Shown here: positions 34,078 through 44,924 of the stretch, piece by piece | Layout of the letters: each line of letters begins with the position of its first letter | Numbering within the stretch: the first letter of the stretch is position 1 | Assembly (NCBI RefSeq): GCF_003326475.1 | Contig: NZ_JPWA01000005.1 | Coordinates: 1 to 64,000 of the forward strand | DNA length: 64,000 nucleotides | Reading direction: 5' to 3' | From: Thalassospira xianhensis MCCC 1A02616 | GTDB taxonomy: Bacteria > Pseudomonadota > Alphaproteobacteria > Rhodospirillales > Thalassospiraceae | The notes under the pieces: generated by a model | Databases searched by the model: none | What the model saw: the letters and a program-made list of their open reading frames with translations, nothing else | What the model was told of the DNA's origin: nothing | Translations under genes and position numbers: made by a program

Positions 34078-37000
34078 TCAATTTTCTTCCATAGACATCA
34101 GCGATGCGTTCCCGCCCGCAGCCGTCGTATTGATTGTGACGGTTTTCTCGGTCGCAAAACGATGCAGGAAAGCCTCATCAGGCAGCGCCCCGTCATCGTC
34201 TGCCCCGCTATCGGAAATCAGCGACAGGATCGCACCGTCACGCTTCGCCAGAAGCTGTTTGAAGGCAGTAACGCGATCAAGCGGTGCGACACAGGAAACA
34301 CCAGCCACATCGCCGTCATACATCACGGCAATACCGACCTTGGACGCCACGACACGGATCAGCCCTGCCGGCAGTCCGGTATCGGTCGCTAGGCTTGCAA
34401 ATTCAACCAGCCATTTTTGATCCCCGGCAACGATCACCGCATTGCCTGCAGCAAGTGCCGCAGCGATGTGGCGGATGATACGTGCTGCTTCGGCATCCTT
34501 TTCTGCCTGAACCAGATAAACACCACGGCCGAGCATATAAAGGTCGTTGGTTTCACCGGTCGGCCCAGGCATCCGGGTCGGAGCCACAAAGCCGTTTTCC
34601 GAAATCGCGGCAAAGTTTGCGATCAGTTCAGCATTTGCCGAAAGATCACTTTTCGACGACCCAGCCAATTTGGCGGCAAGATTTTCCAGAACACGGACGC
34701 GTTCATTGCCGTCTGTCGCCTGCCATTTGACCTGTGCGGCCTGCAGGGTACGATATTCATCATCCGTCAGCGACGCCTTGATCACGATTGGCGAACGATC
34801 ATCGGCAATCGCGGCACTGCCTGCTGCCTTTTTTCCGGCCTCGGTCGCGGGTTTGGCAAAACGTTCGACATAGTGCGGGCCGCCTGCTTTCGGGCCGGTG
34901 CCAGATTTGCCCTGCCCACCGAATGGCTGCACACCGACAACGGCCCCAATCATGTTCCGGTTCACATAGCAGTTGCCGACACGCAGCTTTTGCGAAATCT
35001 GGCGCACTGTGCTGTCGATACGCGAATGGATGCCCATCGTCAGACCATAGCCCGACGCATTGATCTGATCGAGAACCTTGTCCAGATCACGTGCCTTGTA
35101 ACGCACCACATGGACAACCGGCCCAAATACTTCGCGTTCCAGAACATCCAGCGACGGAATTTCGAAGCAATGCGGCGCAAAGAACGTCCCGTTTTCGCAT
35201 TCCGGCAGGATATCACAGGCATGAAGCAGCTTTGCTTCCTTGGTCATGCGTTCTGCATGGGCGACAAGGGTTTTGCGCGATTTTTCGTCAATCACCGGTC
35301 CGACATCGATATCAAGGAATTTCGGATCACCAACACGCAGTTCCTTCATCGCGCCGACGAGCATGTGGCACAGCTTGTCTGCGATATCTTCCTGAACGAA
35401 CAGAACACGCAGGGCGGAGCAACGCTGCCCGGCGGACTGGAAGCCGGAAATGATCGCATCCTGCACCACCTGTTCGGGCAATGCGGTTGAATCGACAATC
35501 ATAGCGTTCTGACCGCCAGTTTCGGCAATCAGTGGCAACGGAACACCCGGACGTTTTGCCAGCGCCTGATTGATGACCTGTGCCGTTTCTGTCGAACCGG
35601 TAAAGGCAACCCCACCAATGCGCGGATCGTTGATCAGGATATTGCCGATCACCCGACCCGGCCCCGGCAGCAGGGTGAAAGCGGCCCCTGGTATTCCGGC
35701 AGCAAGGATAAGTTCGGCCGCCTTGGCCGCAACAAGCGACGTCTGTTCGGCCGGTTTGGCGATAACGGCGTTACCCGCGGCAAGTGCAGCACTGACCTGC
35801 CCCAGGAAAATCGCAAGCGGGAAATTCCAAGGGCTGATGCAGACAAAAATGCCACGGCCTTCGAGAAGACTGCCCTCGCGGAAGCTTTCTTCTGCACGGT
35901 TCGCGTAATAACGGCAGAAATCGACAGCTTCGCGTACTTCGGCAACACCATCGGAGTACAGTTTGCCTGCTTCGCGTTGGCAAAGGGCAATGAACTCGTC
36001 CATGTTTTCTTCAAGAAGATCACCAAGGCGACGCAGGCACGCTGCGCGCTCAGTTGCAGCAGTCTTGTTCCAGATTTCATAGCCTTTGGCGGCGACAACA
36101 ATCGCAGCCTCGACATCGGCTTCGCCGGCCTGAACCAGTTCGCCGACTTTCTCGTTCCGGTTTGACGGGTTTAGAACATCAATCGCCTCGCCCGAAACAG
36201 GCTGGCCATCAATCAGCGGCGCAGCATGCCAGATTTTCCCCTGTATCGATGCCAGCTTTTCGGCCAACGGCAGAAGCTTGGTCGTATCGGTCAGATCAAT
36301 GCCCTTGGAATTGACGCGACCAGCACCATAAAGATCAATCGGTGCCGGAATTTTCGGATGGGCCTTGCGTGGCAGGGCCGCCATCTTTTCCACCGGATCG
36401 GCGATCATTTCCTCGATCGGGAGTTGTTCGTCCTGAATACGGTTCACAAAGCTGGTATTGGCACCGTTTTCAAGCAGTCGGCGGACGAGATAGGCCAGCA
36501 AATCCTCGTGGGTGCCAACAGGGGCATAAACACGGCACGGCACGTTTTCACCATTTTTATCGACAATCTGTTCATACAGGGCTTCGCCCATGCCATGAAG
36601 ACGCTGGAATTCAAATGTCCGGTCATTGCCGGCCATTTCCAGAACCGATGCCACGGTGTGGGCGTTGTGGCTGGCGAACTGGCAATAGAATGCATCACGG
36701 CGCGACAACATGAAACGTGCACACGCCAGATAGGAAACATCGGTTGCGGCCTTGCGGGTGAAGACCGGATAACCTTCGAACCCGTTTTCCTGACTGTTCT
36801 TGACCTCGGTATCCCAATAGGCCCCTTTGACAAGGCGCACCATCATTTTGCGCCCGACCTTTACCGACAGGTCGGCAAGCCATTCCAGTACGTGATAAGC
36901 CCGTTTCTGATAGGCTTGCACCGCAAGACCGTATCCCTCCCAACCATCAAGATCAGGATCGGCAAAGACTGCCCCGATCACATCAAGCGACAGGTCCAGA

Positions 37001-37887
37001 CGGTTGGCTTCTTCGGCGTCAACGGTGAAACCGATGTCATATTTCTTGGCCAGCAACGCAAGCTGTTTGAGGCGCGGCACAAGTTCATTCATGACGCGAT
37101 CATAATTGGCGAAATCGTAACGCGGATGGATCGCCGAGAGTTTTACGGAAATGCCGGGGCTGTTGATCGGGCCGCGGTTATTCGCGACCTTGCCGATATC
37201 GTTGATCGCATCGACATAGGATTTGAAATAGCGATCCGCGTCTTCCATGGTGCGCGCGGCCTCGCCCAGCATGTCATAGGAATAGCGATAGCCTTTTTCC
37301 TCGTTCGCCTTCGCACGTTCGGCGGCCTCGGCAATCGTGCGGCCCATGACGAACTGACGCCCCATGATGCGCATGGCATGGTTGAATGCCTTACGGATAA
37401 CCGGCTCGCCCGAACGTGCGATCATGCGTTTAAGCAACGCGCCCGGATCGGCCTTTTCCGCCTTGCCGAACTTGATCACCTTCCCCGTTAGCATCAGTCC
37501 CCAGGTCGATGCATTGACAAAGAAGCTGTCGGAATGACCAAGGTGGCTTTGCCAGTTTGCATCAAACAGCTTGTCCTGAATCAGCTTGTCGGCGGTAACC
37601 GCATCGGGAACGCGCAAAAGTGCCTCGGCAAGGCACATCAATATGACGCCTTCCTTGCTGGATAACTCATACTCATGAAGCAGAGCATCGATGCCGCTTT
37701 TGCCGTTATCGGCTTTGCGAACCCGCGCTACAAGCTGATAAGCCCGATCCTGAACGCGCGCCGATTGCTCGGGCGCCAGTCGAGCAGCGTCAATCATGCG
37801 TTCGACAACAGCTTCTTCGTCAGTACGATATGTTTCGCGGATTTTTGCGCGGATTTCGTTGGCTTGGGGCATATCGATGCGGAACAT
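34078..37887 (-). CDS. putA: Bifunctional proline dehydrogenase / L-glutamate gamma-semialdehyde dehydrogenase
   Basis: The 1269-aa enzyme oxidises proline to glutamate in two steps. The FAD-dependent proline dehydrogenase barrel occupies roughly residues 140-470 (DAEEANRLDLSLDV, RLVKGAYWD). The aldehyde dehydrogenase domain follows from about 530, with catalytic E789 (AETGGQN) and C823 (AGQRCSALR). A C-terminal extra domain related to the ALDH fold makes it a type-B PutA. No ribbon-helix-helix DNA-binding domain is seen at the N-terminus, so it should not repress its own gene; control probably comes from the divergent Lrp-family gene. The ATG at 37887 follows GGGAG at about 11 nt. Confidence 0.96.
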   Translation of the reverse strand: MFRIDMPQANEIRAKIRETYRTDEEAVVERMIDAARLAPEQSARVQDRAYQLVARVRKADNGKSGIDALLHEYELSSKEGVILMCLAEALLRVPDAVTADKLIQDKLFDANWQSHLGHSDSFFVNASTWGLMLTGKVIKFGKAEKADPGALLKRMIARSGEPVIRKAFNHAMRIMGRQFVMGRTIAEAAERAKANEEKGYRYSYDMLGEAARTMEDADRYFKSYVDAINDIGKVANNRGPINSPGISVKLSAIHPRYDFANYDRVMNELVPRLKQLALLAKKYDIGFTVDAEEANRLDLSLDVIGAVFADPDLDGWEGYGLAVQAYQKRAYHVLEWLADLSVKVGRKMMVRLVKGAYWDTEVKNSQENGFEGYPVFTRKAATDVSYLACARFMLSRRDAFYCQFASHNAHTVASVLEMAGNDRTFEFQRLHGMGEALYEQIVDKNGENVPCRVYAPVGTHEDLLAYLVRRLLENGANTSFVNRIQDEQLPIEEMIADPVEKMAALPRKAHPKIPAPIDLYGAGRVNSKGIDLTDTTKLLPLAEKLASIQGKIWHAAPLIDGQPVSGEAIDVLNPSNRNEKVGELVQAGEADVEAAIVVAAKGYEIWNKTAATERAACLRRLGDLLEENMDEFIALCQREAGKLYSDGVAEVREAVDFCRYYANRAEESFREGSLLEGRGIFVCISPWNFPLAIFLGQVSAALAAGNAVIAKPAEQTSLVAAKAAELILAAGIPGAAFTLLPGPGRVIGNILINDPRIGGVAFTGSTETAQVINQALAKRPGVPLPLIAETGGQNAMIVDSTALPEQVVQDAIISGFQSAGQRCSALRVLFVQEDIADKLCHMLVGAMKELRVGDPKFLDIDVGPVIDEKSRKTLVAHAERMTKEAKLLHACDILPECENGTFFAPHCFEIPSLDVLEREVFGPVVHVVRYKARDLDKVLDQINASGYGLTMGIHSRIDSTVRQISQKLRVGNCYVNRNMIGAVVGVQPFGGQGKSGTGPKAGGPHYVERFAKPATEAGKKAAGSAAIADDRSPIVIKASLTDDEYRTLQAAQVKWQATDGNERVRVLENLAAKLAGSSKSDLSANAELIANFAAISENGFVAPTRMPGPTGETNDLYMLGRGVYLVQAEKDAEAARIIRHIAAALAAGNAVIVAGDQKWLVEFASLATDTGLPAGLIRVVASKVGIAVMYDGDVAGVSCVAPLDRVTAFKQLLAKRDGAILSLISDSGADDDGALPDEAFLHRFATEKTVTINTTAAGGNASLMSMEEN

Positions 37888-38073
37888 GGCGATGGCTTCT
37901 CCCTGCAAATGCAATTCTCCGATTCCACATTGGGAACGCAGAGTTTTCTCCTCATATGGCCACAGACAATATATAGGCACTCAAAAAATGTGCTGCCATT
38001 TTCCTAAAAAATACGATATATCATCCACTGAAAAACTTTTAGTGCAGTCATAATCACTGGTTATTAGATTAAA

Positions 38074-38547
38074 ATGCAGAAGAATCATAAAAGCTTGGAC
38101 AAGATTGACAAACAGATCCTGCGCGAACTTCAAAACGACGGACGCATGTCGAACGTTGAACTGTCACGTCGCGTCAATCTTAGCCCGACACCGTGCCTCG
38201 AACGTGTTCGCCGCCTTGAACAACACGGCTTCATCACCGGTTATATGGCACTACTTGACCCCCGCAAACTCAATCAGTCGCTGGTGGTTTTTGTCGAAAT
38301 AACGCTGGATCGGACGACCCCGGACGTATTTGACGTGTTTGCCACAGCGATCCGCAAACTGCCGGAAATCGAAGAATGTCACATGGTCGCAGGCGGCTTT
38401 GATTACCTGATGAAACTTCGGGTTGCCGATATGTATGCCTATCGCGAATTCCTTGAACGCCTGTCCTCTGTTCAGGGTGTCAGCCAGACTCATACATATG
38501 TCGTGATGGAAGAAGTAAAAGTACGCCCCGGCATCACGATCCCGTAA
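38074..38547 (+). CDS. putR: Lrp/AsnC-family regulator, probable PutR
   Basis: The 157-aa regulator has an N-terminal helix-turn-helix (DKIDKQILRELQNDGRMSNVELSRRVNLSPTPCLERVRRLE) and a C-terminal RAM ligand domain (HMVAGGFDYLMKLRV). It is divergent from putA with an AT-rich gap of 186 bp. That is the arrangement of PutR, which activates putA in response to proline in Agrobacterium and Rhodobacter. The putR name is inferred from position and family. Confidence 0.88.
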   Translation: MQKNHKSLDKIDKQILRELQNDGRMSNVELSRRVNLSPTPCLERVRRLEQHGFITGYMALLDPRKLNQSLVVFVEITLDRTTPDVFDVFATAIRKLPEIEECHMVAGGFDYLMKLRVADMYAYREFLERLSSVQGVSQTHTYVVMEEVKVRPGITIP

Positions 38548-38673
38548 ATTCGATCAATTTTGTTGCAATACAATTGCTTAGTAGCGCACTATCACCAAGC
38601 CATCTTTCCGATGGCTTTGCCGGTATCGCCACATGGCACTCTGTTTTGCGTCATTATTTACGGGCCCCACAGC

Positions 38674-39282
38674 ATGTCGGAAGTCACTTTCTATTTCGAT
38701 TTCTCGTCACCTTACGGTTATCTCGCGGCTGAACGCATCGATGCCTTTGAGGCCCGAACCGGTGTTACGGTCAACTGGTACCCGTTCATGATAGGTGCAG
38801 CCTTCAAACAGACCGGACAAAGTCCGTTATTGTCACAACCCATCCGCGGTGACTATTTCAGGCACGACATGGAACGCTGCGCAAAGATGCAGAATACGCC
38901 GTTCCGTATTCCTGAAAAATTCCCCTATTCAGCGCTGGTGCCGACACGGGCCTATTACTGGATTGCATCCACCAAACCGGCCCTTGCCATCAAGTTCGCC
39001 AAGGATGTCTATCGCGGATATTTTGCCGACGGGCTTGATATGTCCGATCCTGAAGTTGTCTTCGCCACGGCCACCCGGCACTCCATAGATGCCGGACAAA
39101 TCCGGGCCGCGGTTGAGGACCCGAAATGGAAACAGCATACCCGCGATATTACCGACGATGCCATCGCGCGCGGCGCTTTCGGATCACCGTTCTTTTTCTA
39201 TGAAGAAGAAGCCTTTTTCGGTAATGACCGGCTTGAACATCTTGAACGCTGGATCAAACTGCGCAAGCAAATCGACGACTGA
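38674..39282 (+). CDS. DsbA-family 2-hydroxychromene-2-carboxylate isomerase-like protein
   Basis: The 202-aa thioredoxin-fold protein has TFYFDFSSPYGYL at the N-terminus, with SPYG in place of CxxC, and ends with the family motif GAFGSPFFFYEEEAFFGNDRLEHLERW. Glutathione-dependent isomerase or transferase chemistry is likely, but the substrate is unknown. The longer frame from 38560 has no homology-like content, so the ATG at 38674 is used; the ribosome site is weak. It is a distant paralogue of the gene at 27657. Confidence 0.85.
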   Translation: MSEVTFYFDFSSPYGYLAAERIDAFEARTGVTVNWYPFMIGAAFKQTGQSPLLSQPIRGDYFRHDMERCAKMQNTPFRIPEKFPYSALVPTRAYYWIASTKPALAIKFAKDVYRGYFADGLDMSDPEVVFATATRHSIDAGQIRAAVEDPKWKQHTRDITDDAIARGAFGSPFFFYEEEAFFGNDRLEHLERWIKLRKQIDD

Positions 39283-39436
39283 TCCGATAAAAAACCAACC
39301 CATCGAAGAGACATAACCAATTTAAATATATACGAATTTTACGAACCCTTCTCTCACTCGAGATATAATTTCAAGAGCCCAACATACTGTTCATTTTTGA
39401 TATACGTAAATTCGGTACTGGATTACCTATTTAATC

Positions 39437-39467
39437 TTGACGTTTACGTAAACTTCCACCATAACAG
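39437..39467 (+). promoter_or_regulatory. MerR-type promoter with LiuR-like palindrome
   Basis: TTGACG (39437-39442) and TAACAG (39462-39467) are 19 nt apart, the over-long spacer of MerR-family-controlled promoters. The palindrome GTTTACGTAAAC (39442-39453) lies between them, and a half-similar TATACGTAAATT occurs about 40 bp upstream. LiuR, a MerR-family regulator, controls leucine/isovalerate genes from similar sites. The remainder of the 39283-39542 gap is AT-rich and gene-free. Confidence 0.6.
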
Positions 39468-39542
39468 CAGTCATAAGCGCCATTCACCACGGGGCCGTTT
39501 CCTCGCATAAACAGCCCCGGTAACAAACGGTGTCGATTGACG

Positions 39543-41153
39543 ATGACGGTTCTGAAATCTGCGATAAATCCTCGCTCGGAAGATTTCCGTAACAATGCCC
39601 AACAGATGGAACAACTTGTTGCCGATCTTCGTGATCAGATCACGCAGATCAAACTTGGCGGTGGCGAGCGCGCGCGTGATCGCCACACTGGCCGCGGAAA
39701 ACTTTTGCCCCGTGAACGTATCCGTCAGTTGCTGGATATCGGGTCCCCGTTCCTTGAGCTTTCCCAGCTTGCCGCATATGGAATGTACGACGATGAAGAC
39801 GTTCCTGCTGCGGGTATCATCACCGGGATCGGTCGGGTCTCGGGTGTTGAATGCGTGATCGTTGCCAATGATGCGACGGTCAAAGGTGGCTCCTATTATC
39901 CGATGACGGTCAAAAAGCATCTGCGCGCGCAGGAAATCGCACTCGAAAACAATCTACCCTGCATTTATCTGGTCGATAGTGGCGGCGCGAACCTGCCGCG
40001 CCAGGATGAAGTTTTCCCGGATCGCGACCATTTCGGCCGCATCTTTTTCAATCAGGCAACCATGTCATCAAAAGGCATTCCGCAAATCGCGGTTGTCATG
40101 GGTTCCTGTACGGCGGGCGGTGCCTATGTCCCCGCCATGTCGGATGAAAGCATTATCGTTCGAAAACAGGGCACGATCTTTTTGGGTGGCCCGCCACTGG
40201 TGAAGGCCGCAACCGGCGAAGTCGTTTCAGCCGAAGACCTTGGCGGTGCAGATGTTCATTGTAAAACATCTGGTGTGACCGACCATTATGCGCAGGACGA
40301 TGCACACGCCTTGTCGATTGCACGCAATATCGTCAAGAACCTGAACTGGACCAAAAATCCAGGCCTGACCCTGAGCGCGCCGCGCGAACCGGCCTACGAC
40401 CCGCGCGAGATTTATGGTGTCATTCCAAGCGATTCCAAGAAGCCCTATGACGTGCGCGAAGTCATTGCCCGTATTGTTGACGGATCAGACTTCGATGAGT
40501 TCAAGGCCCAGTACGGCACAACACTGGTTACCGGCTTTGCCCGCATTTTCGGCTATCCGGTGGGGATCATTGCCAATAACGGCATCCTGTTTTCCGAAAG
40601 CGCGCTTAAAGGCGCACATTTCATTGAACTGTGTTGCCAGCGCGGTATTCCACTCGTGTTCTTGCAGAACATCACCGGCTTCATGATCGGCCGCAAATAT
40701 GAAAGCGGTGGCATTGCCAAGGATGGCGCAAAACTCGTAACCGCCGTTGCGACCGCCAAGGTTCCCAAATTTACCGTTCTGATCGGTGGCTCATTTGGTG
40801 CTGGTAACTATGGCATGTGTGGCCGTGCTTATAGCCCGCGCTTCCTTTGGATGTGGCCAAATGCTCGCATTTCAGTCATGGGTGGGGAACAGGCGGCAAA
40901 CGTTTTGACCCAAATCCGCGCAGATGCGCAGGAAAAACGCGGCGAAACGTGGCCCATAGCAGAACAGGAAGCGTTCAAGGGCCCGATCCGCGACCAGTAT
41001 GAAGAACAGGGTCATCCCTATTACGCGTCTGCGCGACTTTGGGATGACGGGGTCATTGATCCGGCGGACACCCGCATGGTTCTTGGGCTTGGCCTTTCGG
41101 CGGCACTCAACAAACCGGTCGAGGAAACACGCTTTGGCGTGTTCCGGATGTGA
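39543..41153 (+). CDS. mccB: Methylcrotonyl-CoA carboxylase beta (carboxyltransferase) subunit
   Basis: The 536-aa carboxyltransferase moves CO2 from biotin to 3-methylcrotonyl-CoA in leucine breakdown. The N-terminal part has [22 protein letters not shown]; the acyl-CoA and oxyanion regions include [33 protein letters not shown] and [22 protein letters not shown]. It is first in the operon mccB, hydratase, mccA, HMG-CoA lyase. The ATG at 39543 is two codons after an in-frame TTG. The identity as MCC over propionyl-CoA or geranyl-CoA carboxylase rests on the neighbouring genes. Confidence 0.94.
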   Translation: MTVLKSAINPRSEDFRNNAQQMEQLVADLRDQITQIKLGGGERARDRHTGRGKLLPRERIRQLLDIGSPFLELSQLAAYGMYDDEDVPAAGIITGIGRVSGVECVIVANDATVKGGSYYPMTVKKHLRAQEIALENNLPCIYLVDSGGANLPRQDEVFPDRDHFGRIFFNQATMSSKGIPQIAVVMGSCTAGGAYVPAMSDESIIVRKQGTIFLGGPPLVKAATGEVVSAEDLGGADVHCKTSGVTDHYAQDDAHALSIARNIVKNLNWTKNPGLTLSAPREPAYDPREIYGVIPSDSKKPYDVREVIARIVDGSDFDEFKAQYGTTLVTGFARIFGYPVGIIANNGILFSESALKGAHFIELCCQRGIPLVFLQNITGFMIGRKYESGGIAKDGAKLVTAVATAKVPKFTVLIGGSFGAGNYGMCGRAYSPRFLWMWPNARISVMGGEQAANVLTQIRADAQEKRGETWPIAEQEAFKGPIRDQYEEQGHPYYASARLWDDGVIDPADTRMVLGLGLSAALNKPVEETRFGVFRM

Positions 41154-41160
41154 GGCTGGC

Positions 41161-41982
41161 ATGAGCAATGTAAACACCGATAACACCACCCCATCCACCG
41201 ATGCCGTGATTTGCCAGATCAGCATGTCGGGCGTTGCCCGCATCACGCTGAACCGCCCGGAAATCCACAACGCGTTTGACGATATCCTGATCGGCGATCT
41301 GACAGCCAAGCTAGATGCGCTGGATGCCGATCCGGCGGTGCGCGTGGTGATCCTGACCGGGGCAGGCAAAAGCTTTTCGGCTGGTGCCGACCTCAACTGG
41401 ATGAAACGCATGGCCGGATACAGCCATGCGGAAAACCTTGCTGATTCACGTGCGCTGGCGCGCTTGATGAAGACGCTTAATTTCTGCAGCAAACCGACCA
41501 TCGGGCTTATCAATGGGGCGGCCTTTGGCGGCGGGGTTGGATTGGCTGCGTGCTGTGACATCGTGATTGCATCTGATCGAGCCAGTTTCTGCCTGTCAGA
41601 GGTCCAGCTCGGCCTGATTCCGGCGGTTATTTCGCCCTATGTGGTCGAGGCCATCGGCGTATCGCAGGCCCGTCGCTATTTTCTGACGGCGGAACGCTTT
41701 GATGCCGCTACCGCCCACGCCATTGGATTGGTCCATGAAATTGTTTCAGGCGACGATCTGACCGCACGGGGTGACGCCATGGCAAAGCTGCTGCTGGCAA
41801 ATGGCCCGGGTGCCATGGATGCAGCAAAATCGCTGATTTATGCGGTTGCCAACAAACCGATTGACGATGATGTCATTCACGATACCGCACGACGCATTGC
41901 CGATCAGCGCGCAAGTGCCGAGGGCCGTGAAGGTGTCAATGCATTTCTTGAAAAACGCCCCGCGAAGTGGAGTGAGAATTAA
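41161..41982 (+). CDS. liuC: Enoyl-CoA hydratase, probable 3-methylglutaconyl-CoA hydratase
   Basis: The 273-aa crotonase-fold enzyme has the oxyanion segments SFSAGADLNWMKRMAGYS and NGAAFGGGVGLAACCDI and the downstream FCLSEVQLGLIPAVISPYV. The GADLNWMK form and the operon position point to methylglutaconyl-CoA hydratase, which converts 3-methylglutaconyl-CoA to HMG-CoA. It starts 7 bp after mccB with GAGG ahead and ends 2 bp before mccA. Confidence 0.9.
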   Translation: MSNVNTDNTTPSTDAVICQISMSGVARITLNRPEIHNAFDDILIGDLTAKLDALDADPAVRVVILTGAGKSFSAGADLNWMKRMAGYSHAENLADSRALARLMKTLNFCSKPTIGLINGAAFGGGVGLAACCDIVIASDRASFCLSEVQLGLIPAVISPYVVEAIGVSQARRYFLTAERFDAATAHAIGLVHEIVSGDDLTARGDAMAKLLLANGPGAMDAAKSLIYAVANKPIDDDVIHDTARRIADQRASAEGREGVNAFLEKRPAKWSEN

Positions 41983-41984
41983 TC

Positions 41985-43988
41985 ATGCCGCGCAAAATAC
42001 TGATCGCCAACCGTGGTGAAATTGCCTGCCGCGTGATTGAAACCGCACGCCGTATGGGCATCCAGACCGTCGCGGTTTATTCCGACGCGGATGCCAATGC
42101 CCTGCATGTCCGACGGGCCGACGAGGCCTATCACATCGGTGGCCCCGCCCCGAAAGACAGCTATTTGCGGATTGATCGTTTGCTTGAAGTCATTGTGCAA
42201 TCGGGTGCCGATGCGGTTCATCCAGGTTATGGCTTCCTGTCGGAAAATGCCGGTTTTGCCGATGCGCTGGAAAAAGCCGGCTGTGTCTTTGTCGGCCCAC
42301 CGGCAAGCGCAATCCGTGCGATGGGGTCGAAATCCGAAGCCAAGAAAATCATGGGCAAGGCGGGTGTACCGCTGGTCCCCGGTTATCACGGAGAAGATCA
42401 GGACCCGAATCTTCTGGCAGCAGAAGCCGACAAGATCGGTTATCCGGTTCTGATCAAGGCATCGGCGGGAGGTGGTGGCAAAGGTATGCGTGCGGTTGAA
42501 AAGGCAGCCGATTTCAAGGATGCCCTTGTCAGTTGCAAACGCGAAGCTGCCAGCAGTTTTGGAGATGATCATTGCCTGATTGAAAAGCTGATCGTCAAAC
42601 CGCGCCATGTTGAAATTCAGGTCTTTGCCGACAGTCATGGCAATGCGGTTTACCTGTTTGAGCGCGACTGTTCCCTGCAACGTCGCCATCAGAAGGTGAT
42701 TGAAGAAGCCCCTGCCCCGAATATGCCAGAAGACCTTCGCGCCGAGATGGGCAAGGCCGCCGTCGATGCCGCCAAGGCGATTGGCTATCAGGGGGCTGGC
42801 ACGGTAGAATTCCTGCTTGATGCGTCGGGAGCGTTCTATTTCATGGAAATGAACACGCGCCTTCAAGTCGAACACCCGGTGACAGAGATGATCACCGGTG
42901 AGGACCTTGTTGAATGGCAGTTGCGTGTCGCTGATGGTGAAAAGCTGCCCAAGACACAGGACGAACTGACCATTAACGGCCATGCCTTCGAAGTCCGCCT
43001 CTATGCCGAAGATCCGCATAATGATTTCCTGCCTGCAACCGGCAAACTCGTGCATATGCGTATGCCCGCCGCCAATGATCATGTGCGGATCGATACCGGC
43101 GTTTACGAAGGCGGCGAGGTTTCCATTCATTATGACCCGATGATCGCAAAGCTGATCACCTGGGATACGGATCGCACATCGGCACTGCGCCGGATGGCAA
43201 CCGCACTTAACGATGTACAGATTGTCGGCGTGACAACCAACACCGGATTCCTTAGCAATATTGTGCGTCACCCGGCCTTTGAACGCGGCGAAGTCGAAAC
43301 CGGTTTCATCAGCCAGTATCTTGATGATCTGATCCCTGCCCCGGCGGTGCCTGATAATGGCGCATTGGCCTTTGCCACCCTTGATATTCTGATGCGTCGC
43401 GATGCCGAGGCCCAAAGCCATGCAGCGCAAAGCAGCGACCCCTATTCCCCGTGGCACAGCACATCGGGATGGCGGATGAATGATGACAACCACCATAACC
43501 TGATCCTGCGCCATGACGGTGCAGAATTGAAAATCAGGGTGCATTACCGCACGCACGGTTATGTCATCGATATGCCTGACGGCAATTCGGTTACGGCCCA
43601 TGCCGAATTCGGCGGTGATGGGACCATTCATGCAACACTTGATCAGGTGCGCAAACGCGCGAGTGTCCTTCGCGACGGCAATCGACTGACGATCTTCCGC
43701 AATGGACGTTCTGACCGGTTGGAAATTTTTGATCCGGTTGCAGCCGCCGGTGGCCATGAAGGTACCGGTGGGGGGTTAACCGCGCCAATGCCCGGTAAAA
43801 TCATTGCCGTGCTTGCCGAACCGGGGCAATCTGTTGCCGCAGGCGACAAGCTTGTGGTGATGGAAGCAATGAAAATGGAACACACTATTTCAGCACCGGT
43901 TTCGGGCTCGGTCCGCGAGATATTCTTTGCTGTTGGGGATCAGGTTGATGATGGCGCCGAATTGATCGCCATCGAGGAGGCCGAATAG
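41985..43988 (+). CDS. mccA: Methylcrotonyl-CoA carboxylase alpha subunit (biotin carboxylase plus BCCP)
   Basis: The 667-aa protein fuses a biotin carboxylase ([10 protein letters not shown], an ATP-grasp Gly-rich loop, [15 protein letters not shown]), a linking BT domain and a C-terminal biotinyl domain. In the motif EAMKMEH the biotin-accepting lysine is K630. It carries out the ATP-dependent half reaction for MccB. It is separated by 2 bp from the hydratase and by 1 bp from the lyase gene, so it is tightly operonic. Confidence 0.96.
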   Translation: MPRKILIANRGEIACRVIETARRMGIQTVAVYSDADANALHVRRADEAYHIGGPAPKDSYLRIDRLLEVIVQSGADAVHPGYGFLSENAGFADALEKAGCVFVGPPASAIRAMGSKSEAKKIMGKAGVPLVPGYHGEDQDPNLLAAEADKIGYPVLIKASAGGGGKGMRAVEKAADFKDALVSCKREAASSFGDDHCLIEKLIVKPRHVEIQVFADSHGNAVYLFERDCSLQRRHQKVIEEAPAPNMPEDLRAEMGKAAVDAAKAIGYQGAGTVEFLLDASGAFYFMEMNTRLQVEHPVTEMITGEDLVEWQLRVADGEKLPKTQDELTINGHAFEVRLYAEDPHNDFLPATGKLVHMRMPAANDHVRIDTGVYEGGEVSIHYDPMIAKLITWDTDRTSALRRMATALNDVQIVGVTTNTGFLSNIVRHPAFERGEVETGFISQYLDDLIPAPAVPDNGALAFATLDILMRRDAEAQSHAAQSSDPYSPWHSTSGWRMNDDNHHNLILRHDGAELKIRVHYRTHGYVIDMPDGNSVTAHAEFGGDGTIHATLDQVRKRASVLRDGNRLTIFRNGRSDRLEIFDPVAAAGGHEGTGGGLTAPMPGKIIAVLAEPGQSVAAGDKLVVMEAMKMEHTISAPVSGSVREIFFAVGDQVDDGAELIAIEEAE

Positions 43989-43989
43989 A

Positions 43990-44919
43990 ATGCCGCGCCT
44001 TTCGAGTTTGCCTGCACGGGTCAAAATCGTTGAAGTCGGTCCGCGTGACGGGCTGCAGAACGAAAAGGCGATGGTCGCGACCGACACCAAGGTGGAACTG
44101 ATCCACCGCCTTTGCGATGCAGGTCTTTCGGTTATCGAAGCCACCGCTTTTGTCAGCCCGAAATGGGTGCCACAAATGGCCGATGCATCCGACGTCATGG
44201 CCTGCATTTCGCGCAAACCGGGCGTCACCTATCCGGTTCTTGCTCCCAATTTGAAAGGGCTTGAATCCGCCATTGAGGCCGGCGCAACCGAAGTTGCGGT
44301 TTTTGGAGCTGCATCGGAAAGCTTTTCGCAGAAGAACATCAATTGCTCGATAGCAGAAAGCCTTGACCGGTTCCGCCCAGTAGTCGCCGCAGCACGTGAC
44401 GCCAACATCGCTGTGCGCGGATATGTTTCCTGTGTGCTCGGCTGCCCGTACGAGGGCGAGATTGCCCCGCAAAAGGTCGCCGATGTCGCAAAGGCCCTGT
44501 TTGACATGGGTGCTTACGAAATCAGCCTTGGCGATACGATCGGTACTGGCACGCCAGGCAAGGCACAGGCGATGATTGATGCCACTGCCAAACATGTCGA
44601 CATCGAAAAGCTCGCAGCCCATTTTCACGATACCTATGGTCAGGCATTGGCAAATCTTCTGGCCGTTCTGCAGATGGGGGTTGCTACGATTGACAGCTCC
44701 GTCGCGGGGCTTGGTGGCTGCCCATATGCCAAGGGGGCAAGCGGCAATGTCGCCACCGAAGATGTGGTCTACATGCTGAATGGTCTTGGCATCGAAACCG
44801 GTATCGATCTTGAAAAGCTTGCCGAAACGGGCAGCTGGATCGCCGGGAAAATCGGTCGTCAGTCCGGATCAAAGGCTAATCTGGCGCTTGCCGCCAAACG
44901 CGACACCGTCGGGGCCTGA
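43990..44919 (+). CDS. Hydroxymethylglutaryl-CoA lyase
   Basis: The 309-aa TIM-barrel lyase splits HMG-CoA into acetoacetate and acetyl-CoA, the last step of leucine catabolism. Seen are [11 protein letters not shown] (metal ligand D20), the metal-binding HFHDTYG (H211, H213), and the catalytic cysteine C244 in [26 protein letters not shown] lies just upstream of the ATG, inside the end of mccA. It completes the path from methylcrotonyl-CoA to acetoacetate within this operon. Confidence 0.96.
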   Translation: MPRLSSLPARVKIVEVGPRDGLQNEKAMVATDTKVELIHRLCDAGLSVIEATAFVSPKWVPQMADASDVMACISRKPGVTYPVLAPNLKGLESAIEAGATEVAVFGAASESFSQKNINCSIAESLDRFRPVVAAARDANIAVRGYVSCVLGCPYEGEIAPQKVADVAKALFDMGAYEISLGDTIGTGTPGKAQAMIDATAKHVDIEKLAAHFHDTYGQALANLLAVLQMGVATIDSSVAGLGGCPYAKGASGNVATEDVVYMLNGLGIETGIDLEKLAETGSWIAGKIGRQSGSKANLALAAKRDTVGA

Positions 44920-44924
44920 TCGCC

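Noticed and set aside
36226..37491. 421-codon plus-strand open frame inside putA
   Set aside because: Antisense shadow of the putA proline dehydrogenase domain; composition (rich in Arg, His, Ile) is typical of an opposite-strand frame.
41979..43757. 592-codon minus-strand open frame opposite mccA
   Set aside because: Same reason: antisense shadow of a highly conserved gene; no independent start signals.
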